A DNA stretch of 64,000 nucleotides from assembly GCF_003324565.1 (NCBI RefSeq), contig NZ_QOLA01000011.1:62001-126000 (forward strand), written 5' to 3'. Origin of the DNA: Streptomyces sp. SDr-06 (GTDB lineage Bacteria > Actinomycetota > Actinomycetes > Streptomycetales > Streptomycetaceae). Under the pieces are notes generated by a model. The model did no database searches. It worked only from the letters and a program-made list of their open reading frames with translations, and had not been told where the DNA came from. Shown piece by piece: positions 52,223 to 60,127 of the stretch; within the stretch, counting starts at the first letter, position 1; each line of letters begins with the position of its first letter. The position numbers and the translations under genes were made by a program.

Positions 52223-53665
52223 GTGCCGAACGCCAACGAAGACAATCCCAGTGCACTGAGCCAGGTGCAGCGCCGCGCGGTGAGCGAACTGCTGCGGGTG
52301 TCCCCAGTCGCGGACGACCTCGCCATCCGATTCGAGGAGGCGGGATTCTCGCTCGCCCTCGTGGGCGGCTCGGTCCGGGACGCGCTGCTCGGGCGGCTCG
52401 GCAACGATCTGGACTTCACGACCGACGCCCGGCCCGAGGACGTGCTGAAGATCGTGCGGCCCTGGGCGGACGCGGTCTGGGAGGTCGGGATCGCCTTCGG
52501 GACGGTCGGCTGCCAGAAGGACGGCTACCAGATCGAGGTCACGACGTACCGCTCCGAGGCGTACGACCGGACCTCGCGCAAGCCCGAGGTGTCCTACGGC
52601 GACTCCATCGAGGAAGACCTCGTGCGTCGCGACTTCACCGTCAACGCGATGGCGGTGGCCCTGCCCCAGAAGGAGTTCGTCGACCCCTACGGCGGCCTCG
52701 AAGACCTCGCAGCGCGGGTGCTCCGCACGCCCGGGACGCCGGAGGAGTCCTTCTCCGACGACCCGCTGCGGATGATGCGTGCCGCGCGCTTCGCCGCCCA
52801 GCTGGACTTCGAGGTGGCTCCCGAGGTCGTCACCGCCATGACGGACATGTCGGGTCGTATCGAGATCGTCTCCGCCGAGCGGGTGCGGGACGAGCTGAAC
52901 AAGCTGCTGCTCTCCGCACACCCGAGGAAGGGGCTGCGGCTCCTCGTCGACACCGGGCTCGCCGACCATGTACTGCCGGAACTGCCGGCCCTGCGTCTGG
53001 AGAGTGACGAACACCACCGGCACAAGGACGTCTACGAGCACTCGCTGACCGTTCTGGACCAGGCGATCGACCTGGAGCAGGACGGGCCGGACCTGGTGCT
53101 GCGGATCGCGGCGCTGCTGCATGACATCGGCAAGCCGAGGACGCGGCGATTCGAGTCGGACGGACGGGTCTCCTTCCACCACCACGAGGTGGTCGGCGCC
53201 AAGATGACCAAGAAGCGCATGACCGCGCTGAAGTACTCGAACGAGATGGTCAAGGACGTCTCGAAGCTCGTGGAACTGCATCTGCGCTTCCACGGCTACG
53301 GGACCGGGGAGTGGACGGACTCGGCCGTGCGCCGCTATGTCCGTGACGCGGGCCCGCTCCTCGACCGGCTGCACAAGCTGACCCGCTCGGACTGCACCAC
53401 GCGCAACAAGCGCAAGGCGAGCGCGCTGTCACGGGCCTACGACGGTCTGGAGGAGCGGATCGCGGAGCTCCAGCAGCAGGAGGAACTGGACTCGATCCGG
53501 CCCGACCTGGACGGCAACCAGATCATGGAGATCCTGGGCATCGGCCCGGGTCCGGCCATCGGGCAGGCGTACAAGCACCTGCTGGAACTGCGTCTGGAGA
53601 ACGGGCCCATGGAGCATGACGCGGCGGTCGCGGCGCTGAAGGAATGGTGGGCGACGCAGGGCTGA
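52223..53665 (+). CDS. pcnA: CCA-adding tRNA nucleotidyltransferase family protein
   Basis: 480 aa. Nucleotidyltransferase head with LVGGSVRDALLGRLGNDLDF and RRDFTVNAMA, then the poly(A) polymerase RNA-binding region (DPLRMMRAARFAAQLDF), and a C-terminal HD domain (ALLHDIGKPRTR). It adds or repairs the 3' CCA of tRNAs, which the tRNA genes in this window do not encode. GTG start; the conserved position next to murJ and DUF6049 is as in mycobacteria. Two palindromic parS sites follow its stop. Confidence 0.95.
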   Translation: MPNANEDNPSALSQVQRRAVSELLRVSPVADDLAIRFEEAGFSLALVGGSVRDALLGRLGNDLDFTTDARPEDVLKIVRPWADAVWEVGIAFGTVGCQKDGYQIEVTTYRSEAYDRTSRKPEVSYGDSIEEDLVRRDFTVNAMAVALPQKEFVDPYGGLEDLAARVLRTPGTPEESFSDDPLRMMRAARFAAQLDFEVAPEVVTAMTDMSGRIEIVSAERVRDELNKLLLSAHPRKGLRLLVDTGLADHVLPELPALRLESDEHHRHKDVYEHSLTVLDQAIDLEQDGPDLVLRIAALLHDIGKPRTRRFESDGRVSFHHHEVVGAKMTKKRMTALKYSNEMVKDVSKLVELHLRFHGYGTGEWTDSAVRRYVRDAGPLLDRLHKLTRSDCTTRNKRKASALSRAYDGLEERIAELQQQEELDSIRPDLDGNQIMEILGIGPGPAIGQAYKHLLELRLENGPMEHDAAVAALKEWWATQG

Positions 53666-53672
53666 GGGTCGT

Positions 53673-53686
53673 GTTTCACGTGAAAC
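53673..53686. other. parS site 8
   Basis: Exact GTTTCACGTGAAAC at the centre of a perfect 26-bp palindrome (53,667-53,692), starting one base after the pcnA stop. Confidence 0.95.
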
Positions 53687-53717
53687 ACGACCGGTGACGG
53701 CATGCGGCGGGGGCGGT

Positions 53718-53731
53718 GTTTCACGTGAAAC
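53718..53731. other. parS site 9
   Basis: Exact GTTTCACGTGAAAC at the centre of a perfect 38-bp palindrome (53,706-53,743) in the convergent pcnA/MFS gap. The long GC arms make it a likely bidirectional terminator as well. Confidence 0.95.
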
Positions 53732-53765
53732 ACCGCCCCCGCCCCTGTGACCGCGGGGCGGGCGC

Positions 53766-55034
53766 TCAGGCGCGGGGTGCCCGGATGATGAAGGCTGCCA
53801 CCGCTGCGTAGATGAGCGACACCGTGATGACGAGGGAGGCCGAGCGGCCGTCCGGGGGGAGCATCAGCGCGGCCACCGCGGCGGCGCCGACGAAGGCCAT
53901 GTTGAAGAGCACGTCGTAGAGGGAGAAGATCCGGCCGCGGAAGGAGTCGTCCACCGTGGACTGGATCACCGTGTCCGTGGTGATCTTCGCGCCCTGGGTG
54001 ACGAGACCGAGGACGAAGGCGGCGACCAGCATCGGCGCGGGAGCGAAAGGCAGGCCCAGGGCCGGTTCGAGCACCGCGGCGGTGGCCGAGCACGCCACGA
54101 TCCAGCGGTACTGGCCGAGCCGGTCCACCGCCCACGGGGTCATCACGGCCGCGGCGAAGAAGCCCGCCCCCGAGACGCCCACGGCGAGTCCGAGCAGCGC
54201 GAGGCCGCCGGTCCCGTCGTCGTGCCCCGACCCGTCGGACCAGGCGTAGCGGCAGAGCATCAGCAGCATCACGGTCAGCGCCCCGTAGCAGAACCGCATC
54301 AGCGTCATCGCGGTGAGCACGCGAGCGGCCGACCTGCGCTCGTTCAGGTGCCGTACGCCGTCGGCCAGCCCGCGTGCCGTGGAGCGGATCACCGCGGCCA
54401 GGCCGGGCTGGACCGCCGTGGGGTCGGGCCCGAGCAGGCCGGGCGGCAGACGCAGGGAGGCCAGCGACGCGCAGAGATAGAGGACGGCGCCCAGAATGAC
54501 CGTCGCGGCATCCGCGTCGATCACGAGGCGCAACACGAAGGCCAGCCCGCCTCCTGCGGTTGCGGCCAGCGTTCCGGCGGTCGGCGAGAGCGAGTTGGCC
54601 ATGACGAGCCGATCGGCGTCGACGACCCGGGGCAGGGAGGCGGAGAGCCCGGCCAGGACGAACCGGTTGACGGCCGTGACGGAGAGGGCGGAGGCGTAGA
54701 AGAGCCAGTCGGGGGCGGTGCCGAGGACGAGCAGTGCCGTGCAGCCGGCGAGCGCGGACCGCAGAAGGTTCCCGTAGAGGAACACCTGCCGCCGTCGCCA
54801 GCGGTCGAGCAGGACGCCCGCGAACGGGCCGACGAGCGAGTAGGGCAGGAGCAGGACCGCCATGGCGGAGGCGATGGCGCCGGGCGAGGCCTGTTTCTCG
54901 GGGGAGAAGACGACGTACGTGGCCAGGGCGACCTGGTAGACGCCGTCCGCGGCCTGGGACAGCAGTCGTACGGCCAGCAGGTGCCGGAAGTGCTTCAGGC
55001 GCAGGAGCACGCGTAGATCACGTACGACAGGCAT
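53766..55034 (-). CDS. MFS transporter
   Basis: 422 aa with 12 predicted membrane helices; the loop between helices 2 and 3 reads GVLLDRWRRRQVFLYGN, the MFS signature region. The substrate is unknown; the class resembles drug-efflux or uncharacterised MFS_1 permeases. ATG 55,034 (MPVVRDLRVLLRL) is preferred over ATG 55,076, because the latter lies in the loop of the ino1 terminator hairpin and its first residues are encoded by that hairpin. Confidence 0.88.
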   Translation of the reverse strand: MPVVRDLRVLLRLKHFRHLLAVRLLSQAADGVYQVALATYVVFSPEKQASPGAIASAMAVLLLPYSLVGPFAGVLLDRWRRRQVFLYGNLLRSALAGCTALLVLGTAPDWLFYASALSVTAVNRFVLAGLSASLPRVVDADRLVMANSLSPTAGTLAATAGGGLAFVLRLVIDADAATVILGAVLYLCASLASLRLPPGLLGPDPTAVQPGLAAVIRSTARGLADGVRHLNERRSAARVLTAMTLMRFCYGALTVMLLMLCRYAWSDGSGHDDGTGGLALLGLAVGVSGAGFFAAAVMTPWAVDRLGQYRWIVACSATAAVLEPALGLPFAPAPMLVAAFVLGLVTQGAKITTDTVIQSTVDDSFRGRIFSLYDVLFNMAFVGAAAVAALMLPPDGRSASLVITVSLIYAAVAAFIIRAPRA

Positions 55035-55053
55035 GTGGGCAAGCGTCACATAC

Positions 55054-55095
55054 CCGAAGGGTCCCCGGGCGCACATGGCGCACGGGGACCCTCGG
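55054..55095 (-). terminator. Hairpin after ino1
   Basis: GGGTCCCCGGGCGC pairs with GGCGCACGGGGACCC (one mismatch) around ACAT, extended outward by CCGA/CGG. It starts about 22 bases beyond the ino1 stop. Confidence 0.75.
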
Positions 55096-55116
55096 CATTC
55101 CTCAGGGGTGCGAGCT

Positions 55117-56199
55117 CTAGCGCTCGACCTCGCCCTTGATGAACTTCTCGACGTTGGCGAAGGCCTCGTCGTCGAAGTACTGGACCGGCGGGGACTTCAT
55201 GAAGTAGCTCGACGCCGACAGGATCGGGCCACCGATGCCGCGGTCCTTGGCGATCTTCGCGGCGCGCAGGGCGTCGATGATGACACCCGCGGAGTTCGGG
55301 GAGTCCCAGACCTCGAGCTTGTACTCGAGGTTCAGCGGAACGTCACCGAAGGCGCGGCCCTCAAGGCGCACGTACGCCCACTTGCGGTCGTCCAGCCAGG
55401 CCACGTAGTCCGACGGACCGATGTGGACGTTCTTCTCGCCCAGGTCGCGGTCGGGGATCTGCGAGGTGACGGCCTGCGTCTTCGAGATCTTCTTGGACTC
55501 GAGGCGGTCACGCTCGAGCATGTTCTTGAAGTCCATGTTGCCGCCGACGTTGAGCTGCATGGTGCGCTCAAGACGGACACCGCGGTCCTCGAACAGCTTC
55601 GCCATCACACGGTGCGTGATGGTGGCGCCGACCTGCGACTTGATGTCGTCGCCGACGATCGGGACGCCCGCCTCGGTGAACTTGTCCGCCCACTCCTTGG
55701 TGCCGGCGATGAAGACCGGGAGGGCGTTGACGAACGCGACCTTGGCGTCGATGGCGCACTGCGCATAGAACTTCGCGGCGTCCTCGGAACCCACCGGCAG
55801 GTAGCAGACCAGAACGTCGACCTGCTTGTCCTTGAGGACCTGGACGACGTCGACCGGAGCCTCGGCGGACTCCTCGATGGTCATGCGGTAGTACTTGCCG
55901 AGACCGTCCAGGGTGTGGCCGCGCTGGACCGTGACGCCCTTGTTGGGGACGTCGCAGATCTTGATGGTGTTGTTCTCGCTGGCGCCGATGGCGTCCGAGA
56001 GGTCGAGGCCGACCTTCTTGGCGTCGACGTCGAACGCGGCGACGAACTCCACGTCACCGACGTGGTAGTCGCCGAACTGAACGTGCATCAGACCCGGGAC
56101 CTTGGTGGCCGGGTCGGCGTCCTTGTAGTACTCGACGCCCTGCACCAGCGAGGCGGCGCAGTTGCCCACGCCGACGATGGCTACGCGAACCGAACCCAT
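55117..56199 (-). CDS. ino1: Inositol-3-phosphate synthase
   Basis: 360 aa NAD-dependent enzyme converting glucose 6-phosphate to myo-inositol 3-phosphate, the precursor of phosphatidylinositol and mycothiol in actinobacteria. The Rossmann motif VRVAIVGVGNCAASLVQG and the conserved NVGGNMDFKNML and SQVGATITHRV segments are present. ATG 56,199 follows GGGAGCAA. The PadR-family regulator gene lies 50 bases upstream on the same strand, so the two may be co-transcribed and controlled by it. Confidence 0.96.
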   Translation of the reverse strand: MGSVRVAIVGVGNCAASLVQGVEYYKDADPATKVPGLMHVQFGDYHVGDVEFVAAFDVDAKKVGLDLSDAIGASENNTIKICDVPNKGVTVQRGHTLDGLGKYYRMTIEESAEAPVDVVQVLKDKQVDVLVCYLPVGSEDAAKFYAQCAIDAKVAFVNALPVFIAGTKEWADKFTEAGVPIVGDDIKSQVGATITHRVMAKLFEDRGVRLERTMQLNVGGNMDFKNMLERDRLESKKISKTQAVTSQIPDRDLGEKNVHIGPSDYVAWLDDRKWAYVRLEGRAFGDVPLNLEYKLEVWDSPNSAGVIIDALRAAKIAKDRGIGGPILSASSYFMKSPPVQYFDDEAFANVEKFIKGEVER

Positions 56200-56249
56200 T
56201 CCGGTTGCTCCCTGTTCGATCTCTTCGAAGGCCTGCGTGCGCAGAGCCT

Positions 56250-56933
56250 TCAGTTGGCGGTGTCCTCGGACGGATCCGGCCGGGTGCTGTCCCGGTGCCG
56301 GGGCAGGCCGCCCGTCTCTCCTGATGTGTTGTCCTGCTGAGCCGAGCCGGTGGCGGGGCCGGACCGCTGGTCCCGTCCCGCCCGCTCGCTCTCGATGAGC
56401 TCGTTCAGCCAGCGCACCTCGCGCTCCACGGACTCCATGCCGTGGCGCTGCAGCTCAAGCGTGTAGTCGTCCAGGCGCTCGCGCGTACGGGCCAGGGAAG
56501 CGCGCATCTTCTCGAGGCGCTCCTCCAGCCGACTGCGACGACCTTCCAGCACGCGCATCCGCACCTCGCGCTCCGTCTGGCCGAAAAAGGCGAAACGGGC
56601 GGCGAAGTGCTCGTCTTCCCAGGTGTCGGGGCCGGTGTGGGAGAGCAGCTCCTCGAAGTGCTCCTTACCTTCCGCCGTCAACCGATAGACGATCTTGGCG
56701 CGGCGCCCTGCGAGTGAAGCGGCGAGCGCGTCCTCGGGAGCGCTGCCCGGCTCCTCGATCAACCAGCCGTTGGCGACCAGCGTCTTGAGGCAGGGGTAGA
56801 GGGTCCCGTAACTGAAGGCCCGGAAGATCCCCAGCGAGGTGTTGAGCCGCTTGCGCAGCTCGTAACCGTGCATCGGGGCCTCGCGGAGCAGCCCGAGTAC
56901 GGCGAATTCGAGGATGCCGGAGCGCCTGCTCAT
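56250..56933 (-). CDS. PadR-family transcriptional regulator
   Basis: 227 aa. A winged-helix PadR domain (about residues 1-95: LEFAVLGLLREAPMHGYELR, then FSYGTLYPCLKTLVANGWL) is followed by a long coiled-coil C-terminal helix region (about 130-195) for dimerisation and a disordered tail. ATG 56,933 has GGAGGCGAAGG upstream. A perfect 31-bp palindrome lies 36 bases before the start, the expected autoregulatory operator. The gene sits directly before ino1, so inositol synthesis may be its target. Confidence 0.92.
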   Translation of the reverse strand: MSRRSGILEFAVLGLLREAPMHGYELRKRLNTSLGIFRAFSYGTLYPCLKTLVANGWLIEEPGSAPEDALAASLAGRRAKIVYRLTAEGKEHFEELLSHTGPDTWEDEHFAARFAFFGQTEREVRMRVLEGRRSRLEERLEKMRASLARTRERLDDYTLELQRHGMESVEREVRWLNELIESERAGRDQRSGPATGSAQQDNTSGETGGLPRHRDSTRPDPSEDTAN

Positions 56934-56968
56934 CCTTCGCCTCCTCGGTCCTCGGGAACCTTTATGCC

Positions 56969-56999
56969 GTGCTGATGTATCGACTCGATACATCAGCAC
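56969..56999. promoter_or_regulatory. Perfect 31-bp palindromic operator upstream of the PadR gene
   Basis: Arm GTGCTGATGTATCGA (56,969-56,983), one central C, and the exact complement (56,985-56,999). The core ATGTATCGA-C-TCGATACAT fits PadR-type operators (ATGT...ACAT). It is AT-richer than its surroundings. Confidence 0.8.
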
Positions 57000-57308
57000 G
57001 ATAGGGCCGAGTCGTAGCTGCGACAAGAGGGGCCATGGTGAACGGCGTCACATCCTCAATTCATAGGCAGCAACTTGCCTGGTTTGGGGTGAACTTCGAC
57101 CCTAGGGCGGTTTTGAGCGTGCGTAGTCTGTGCGCCATGCAGATCACTGTGTGCCGAGTGACGTCAGGGGGCGTCGGCGCGTCCAGCGCCATCGGTGCAC
57201 GGGCTGCGGTGCGGCTCGGCCCTTCGTGGGGCCGGCGCGCACACCGGGGGGACAGGAACTCAGCTGCCGTTTCCAGGCGCTCTCGCCTGCCCGAGGAGTA
57301 GTCGTTCG
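57000..57308. other. Gap between the PadR operator and the class A PBP gene
   Basis: 309 bases. An 88-codon open reading (57,035-57,301) lacks third-position G/C bias and was not called. The lower GC near 57,050-57,120 suggests promoters for the divergent genes, but no convincing -10/-35 pair was found. Confidence 0.4.
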
Positions 57309-59990
57309 ATGAGCGAGCACCGTCGCAAACCGCCGCAGCCCCAGGGCGGTGGACGTGCCGCGGCCCGGCGCGCCGCGCAGCAGTCCTCCGGTCGTAGAGC
57401 GGCCCGGCCGACGGCCGGGTCCCAGGACGCTCCGGCCGCCTCCCCGTCCGGCTCACACGGATCGCCGTCGGCCCCCCACCCCGAGGAGCCCAGCTACGGC
57501 GGGCGCGCCGAGGCCCGCCGGGCCCAGCGCGGGGGCGGCCGCAGGCGCGCCCCTGAGCCTGCGGGGCCTCCGGGCGGGCCGGGGCGCCGGGCGGGCAGAG
57601 GTGGCGCGGCCGGTGGTCGGCCCCCCAAGAAGCGGTTCATCGACTATCCGCGCTTCGGCAAACACGGCTGGCGTCGCTGGGTGCCGTCCTGGAAGCTCGT
57701 GAGCGCGTGCTGCCTGAGCTGCTTCGGCCTGCTGGTCGCCGTGATCGGCGTGGCGTACTACATGGTGGGCGTCCCAGACGTGGCCCGGGCGGCGACGGCC
57801 CAGAACAACGTCTACTACTGGGCCGACGGCTCGCAGATGGTCGCCACCGGCGGGGAGGTCAACCGCCAGATCATCCCGTACGAGCAGATCCCGAAGGCCA
57901 TGCAGTACGCGGTCATCTCGGCCGAGAACAAGACCTTCGAGACCGACAGCGGAGTCGACCCCCAGGGCATCGCCCGCGCCCTGTTGAACATGGCCAAGGG
58001 CGGTCAGACCCAGGGCGGCTCGACCATCACCCAGCAGTACGTGAAGAACGCCCGCCTCGACGACCAGTCGCAGACGATCACCCGTAAGTTCAAAGAGCTC
58101 TTCATCTCCATCAAGGTCGGCGCGACCAAGCAGAAGAGCGAAATCATGGCCGGGTACCTGAACACCGCGTACTACGGACGCGGCGCCTACGGCCTGCAGG
58201 CCGCGGCCCGCACGTACTACGGCAAGGACGCCAAGGACCTCGACCCCAGCCAGTGCGCCTTCCTCGCCTCGCTCCTCAAGGGCGCCACCTATTTCGACCC
58301 GGCCGGTGCCCCGGAGATCGACCCGGCGGCCACCGCGCAGCAGAACACCAAGAACGCCATGGAGCGCTGGGCCTGGATCCTCGACCAGGAGGTCAAGGAC
58401 AAGCACATGGACGCGTCCGAGCGCGCGAAGTACAAGATGTTCCCGATGCCCGACAAGCCGAAGAAGAACGCGAATCTCGGCGGGCAGATCGGCTACCTCG
58501 TGTCCCTCGCTCAGGCGTACGCGAAGAACACCAACCCGGACATCGACCTGGCCAAGGGCGGCTATCAGATCTACACGACCTTCGACAAGAAGAAGGTCCA
58601 GGCGATGGAGGGCGTGGTCAAGCAGGTCCGGGACAAGAACATCGATCCGAAGAAGCGCCCCCAGGTGGACACCTTCGTCCAGTTCGGCGCCGCTTCGGTG
58701 GATGTGAAGACCGGGGCCATCGTGGCCATCTACGGCGGCGAGGACGCGACCAAGCACTTCACCAACAACGCCGACGAGACCGGTGCCCAGGTCGGCTCGA
58801 CCTTCAAGCCGTTCGTCCTCGCGGCCGGTATGGAGTACGGAAAGCGCGACCCGAACAAGCCCGCCTCCCAGGCCGACTCCGATCGGACGCCCGTCTCGCC
58901 GGACAGCATCTACAGCGGCAAGAACAAGCTGAAGATCAAGAACTATGACGGCACCATCTGGAAGAACCAGGACGGCAACGAGTGGCTGCAGACCAACGAC
59001 GGTGACGAGTCGTACAACCCGCCGAGCTACGCCATCGACCTCCGCTACGCGATGCAGGAGTCGGTGAATACGCCATACGTACAGCTCGGCATGGACGTGG
59101 GCACCGACAAGGTGAAGCAGGTCGCCATGGCGGCGGGGCTGCGCGACAGCAAGACCAGCATGGCCTCCTCCAGCGTGCCGTCGTTCTCCATCGGCACCTC
59201 CTCGCCCAGCGCGATCCGGATGGCCGGCGCGTACGCCACCTTCGCCGCCAGCGGCACGCAGCGTGACCCGTTCTCCGTGGCGTCGGTGAAGAAGGACGGG
59301 AAGGTGATCTACCAGCACGAGGACCAGACGAAGAGCGCCTTCCCGGCTGCCGTCGCCAACAACGTCACCGACGTCCTGAAGAACGTCGTCGAAAAGGGCA
59401 CCGGAACGAACGCCAAGCTCAGCGGCCGCCAAGTGGCAGGCAAGACCGGTACCACCGACGGCAACCGGTCGGCGTGGTTCGTCGGCTACACGCCGCAGTA
59501 CTCGACCGCCGTCAGCATGTACCGCCTCGACGACAACGAGACGAGCAAGAAGCGCGAGTTCCTGGAGATGTTCGGAACAGGCGGCCAGGAGAAGATCCAT
59601 GGTGCGTCGTTCCCGTCGACCATCTGGCACGACTACATGCAGCAGGCGCTCGGCGACTCTCCCGCCGAATCCTTCCCGGCCCCCGAGAAGATCGGCGACA
59701 AGGTCTACGGCGGCGGCATGTCCCCCAGCCCCACCGCGGTTCCGTCTGCGCCTTCCTCCCCCTCGTCGAGCCCGTCCAGCAAGCCCTCCAGCACCCCGAC
59801 GACGTCCCCGTCTCCGTCGCCCAGCAACTCCTGCAGCAAGTGGGACTGGACCTGCAACAACTCGGGTGGGACCAACCAGGGCCCGACGAACGGCGGAGTG
59901 GACGGCGGCACCACCACCAGCCCGTCACCCACCAGATCGAAGCCCGGCAACGGCCCCGGTGGCGGCTGGTTCGGACCGACCGGCGGCTAG
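57309..59990 (+). CDS. Class A penicillin-binding protein (bifunctional)
   Basis: 893 aa. A basic Arg/Ala/Gln/Pro-rich cytoplasmic tail (about 115 residues) and one membrane helix (about 130-152) precede a GT51 glycosyltransferase domain (AENKTFETDSGVDPQGIARA, GGSTITQQYVKN) and a transpeptidase domain (Ser of GSTFKPF, SVNTPY, GKTGTTDGNRSAWF). A Ser/Pro-rich tail with two cysteines ends the protein. It polymerises and cross-links peptidoglycan outside the membrane. ATG 57,309 has GAGGAG about 9 bases upstream. No PASTA domain is present. Three parS sites follow the stop. Confidence 0.95.
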   Translation: MSEHRRKPPQPQGGGRAAARRAAQQSSGRRAARPTAGSQDAPAASPSGSHGSPSAPHPEEPSYGGRAEARRAQRGGGRRRAPEPAGPPGGPGRRAGRGGAAGGRPPKKRFIDYPRFGKHGWRRWVPSWKLVSACCLSCFGLLVAVIGVAYYMVGVPDVARAATAQNNVYYWADGSQMVATGGEVNRQIIPYEQIPKAMQYAVISAENKTFETDSGVDPQGIARALLNMAKGGQTQGGSTITQQYVKNARLDDQSQTITRKFKELFISIKVGATKQKSEIMAGYLNTAYYGRGAYGLQAAARTYYGKDAKDLDPSQCAFLASLLKGATYFDPAGAPEIDPAATAQQNTKNAMERWAWILDQEVKDKHMDASERAKYKMFPMPDKPKKNANLGGQIGYLVSLAQAYAKNTNPDIDLAKGGYQIYTTFDKKKVQAMEGVVKQVRDKNIDPKKRPQVDTFVQFGAASVDVKTGAIVAIYGGEDATKHFTNNADETGAQVGSTFKPFVLAAGMEYGKRDPNKPASQADSDRTPVSPDSIYSGKNKLKIKNYDGTIWKNQDGNEWLQTNDGDESYNPPSYAIDLRYAMQESVNTPYVQLGMDVGTDKVKQVAMAAGLRDSKTSMASSSVPSFSIGTSSPSAIRMAGAYATFAASGTQRDPFSVASVKKDGKVIYQHEDQTKSAFPAAVANNVTDVLKNVVEKGTGTNAKLSGRQVAGKTGTTDGNRSAWFVGYTPQYSTAVSMYRLDDNETSKKREFLEMFGTGGQEKIHGASFPSTIWHDYMQQALGDSPAESFPAPEKIGDKVYGGGMSPSPTAVPSAPSSPSSSPSSKPSSTPTTSPSPSPSNSCSKWDWTCNNSGGTNQGPTNGGVDGGTTTSPSPTRSKPGNGPGGGWFGPTGG

Positions 59991-60018
59991 GGCGGCCGGT
60001 TGAGGAGTGAGGGGCGGT

Positions 60019-60032
60019 GTTTCACGTGAAAC
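60019..60032. other. parS site 10
   Basis: Exact GTTTCACGTGAAAC at the centre of a perfect 32-bp palindrome (60,010-60,041), 20 bases past the PBP stop codon. Confidence 0.95.
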
Positions 60033-60044
60033 ACCGCCCCTTCC

Positions 60045-60058
60045 GTTTCACGTGAAAC
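60045..60058. other. parS site 11
   Basis: Exact GTTTCACGTGAAAC within a 20-bp palindrome (60,042-60,061); 26 bp start-to-start from site 10. Confidence 0.95.
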
Positions 60059-60067
60059 GGAGGCCTC

Positions 60068-60081
60068 GTTTCACGTGAAAC
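60068..60081. other. parS site 12
   Basis: Exact GTTTCACGTGAAAC, 23 bp start-to-start from site 11. Three sites in 63 bases make this the densest parS cluster in the window, about 27 kb right of oriC. Confidence 0.95.
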
Positions 60082-60127
60082 ACGACCGCTCCCCGTATCC
60101 ACAGCGGTGTACGGCAGGATGTCGGAC

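Noticed and set aside
57035..57301. 88-aa open reading before the class A PBP
   Set aside because: No third-position G/C bias in its first half, no good ribosome site, no recognisable motif.
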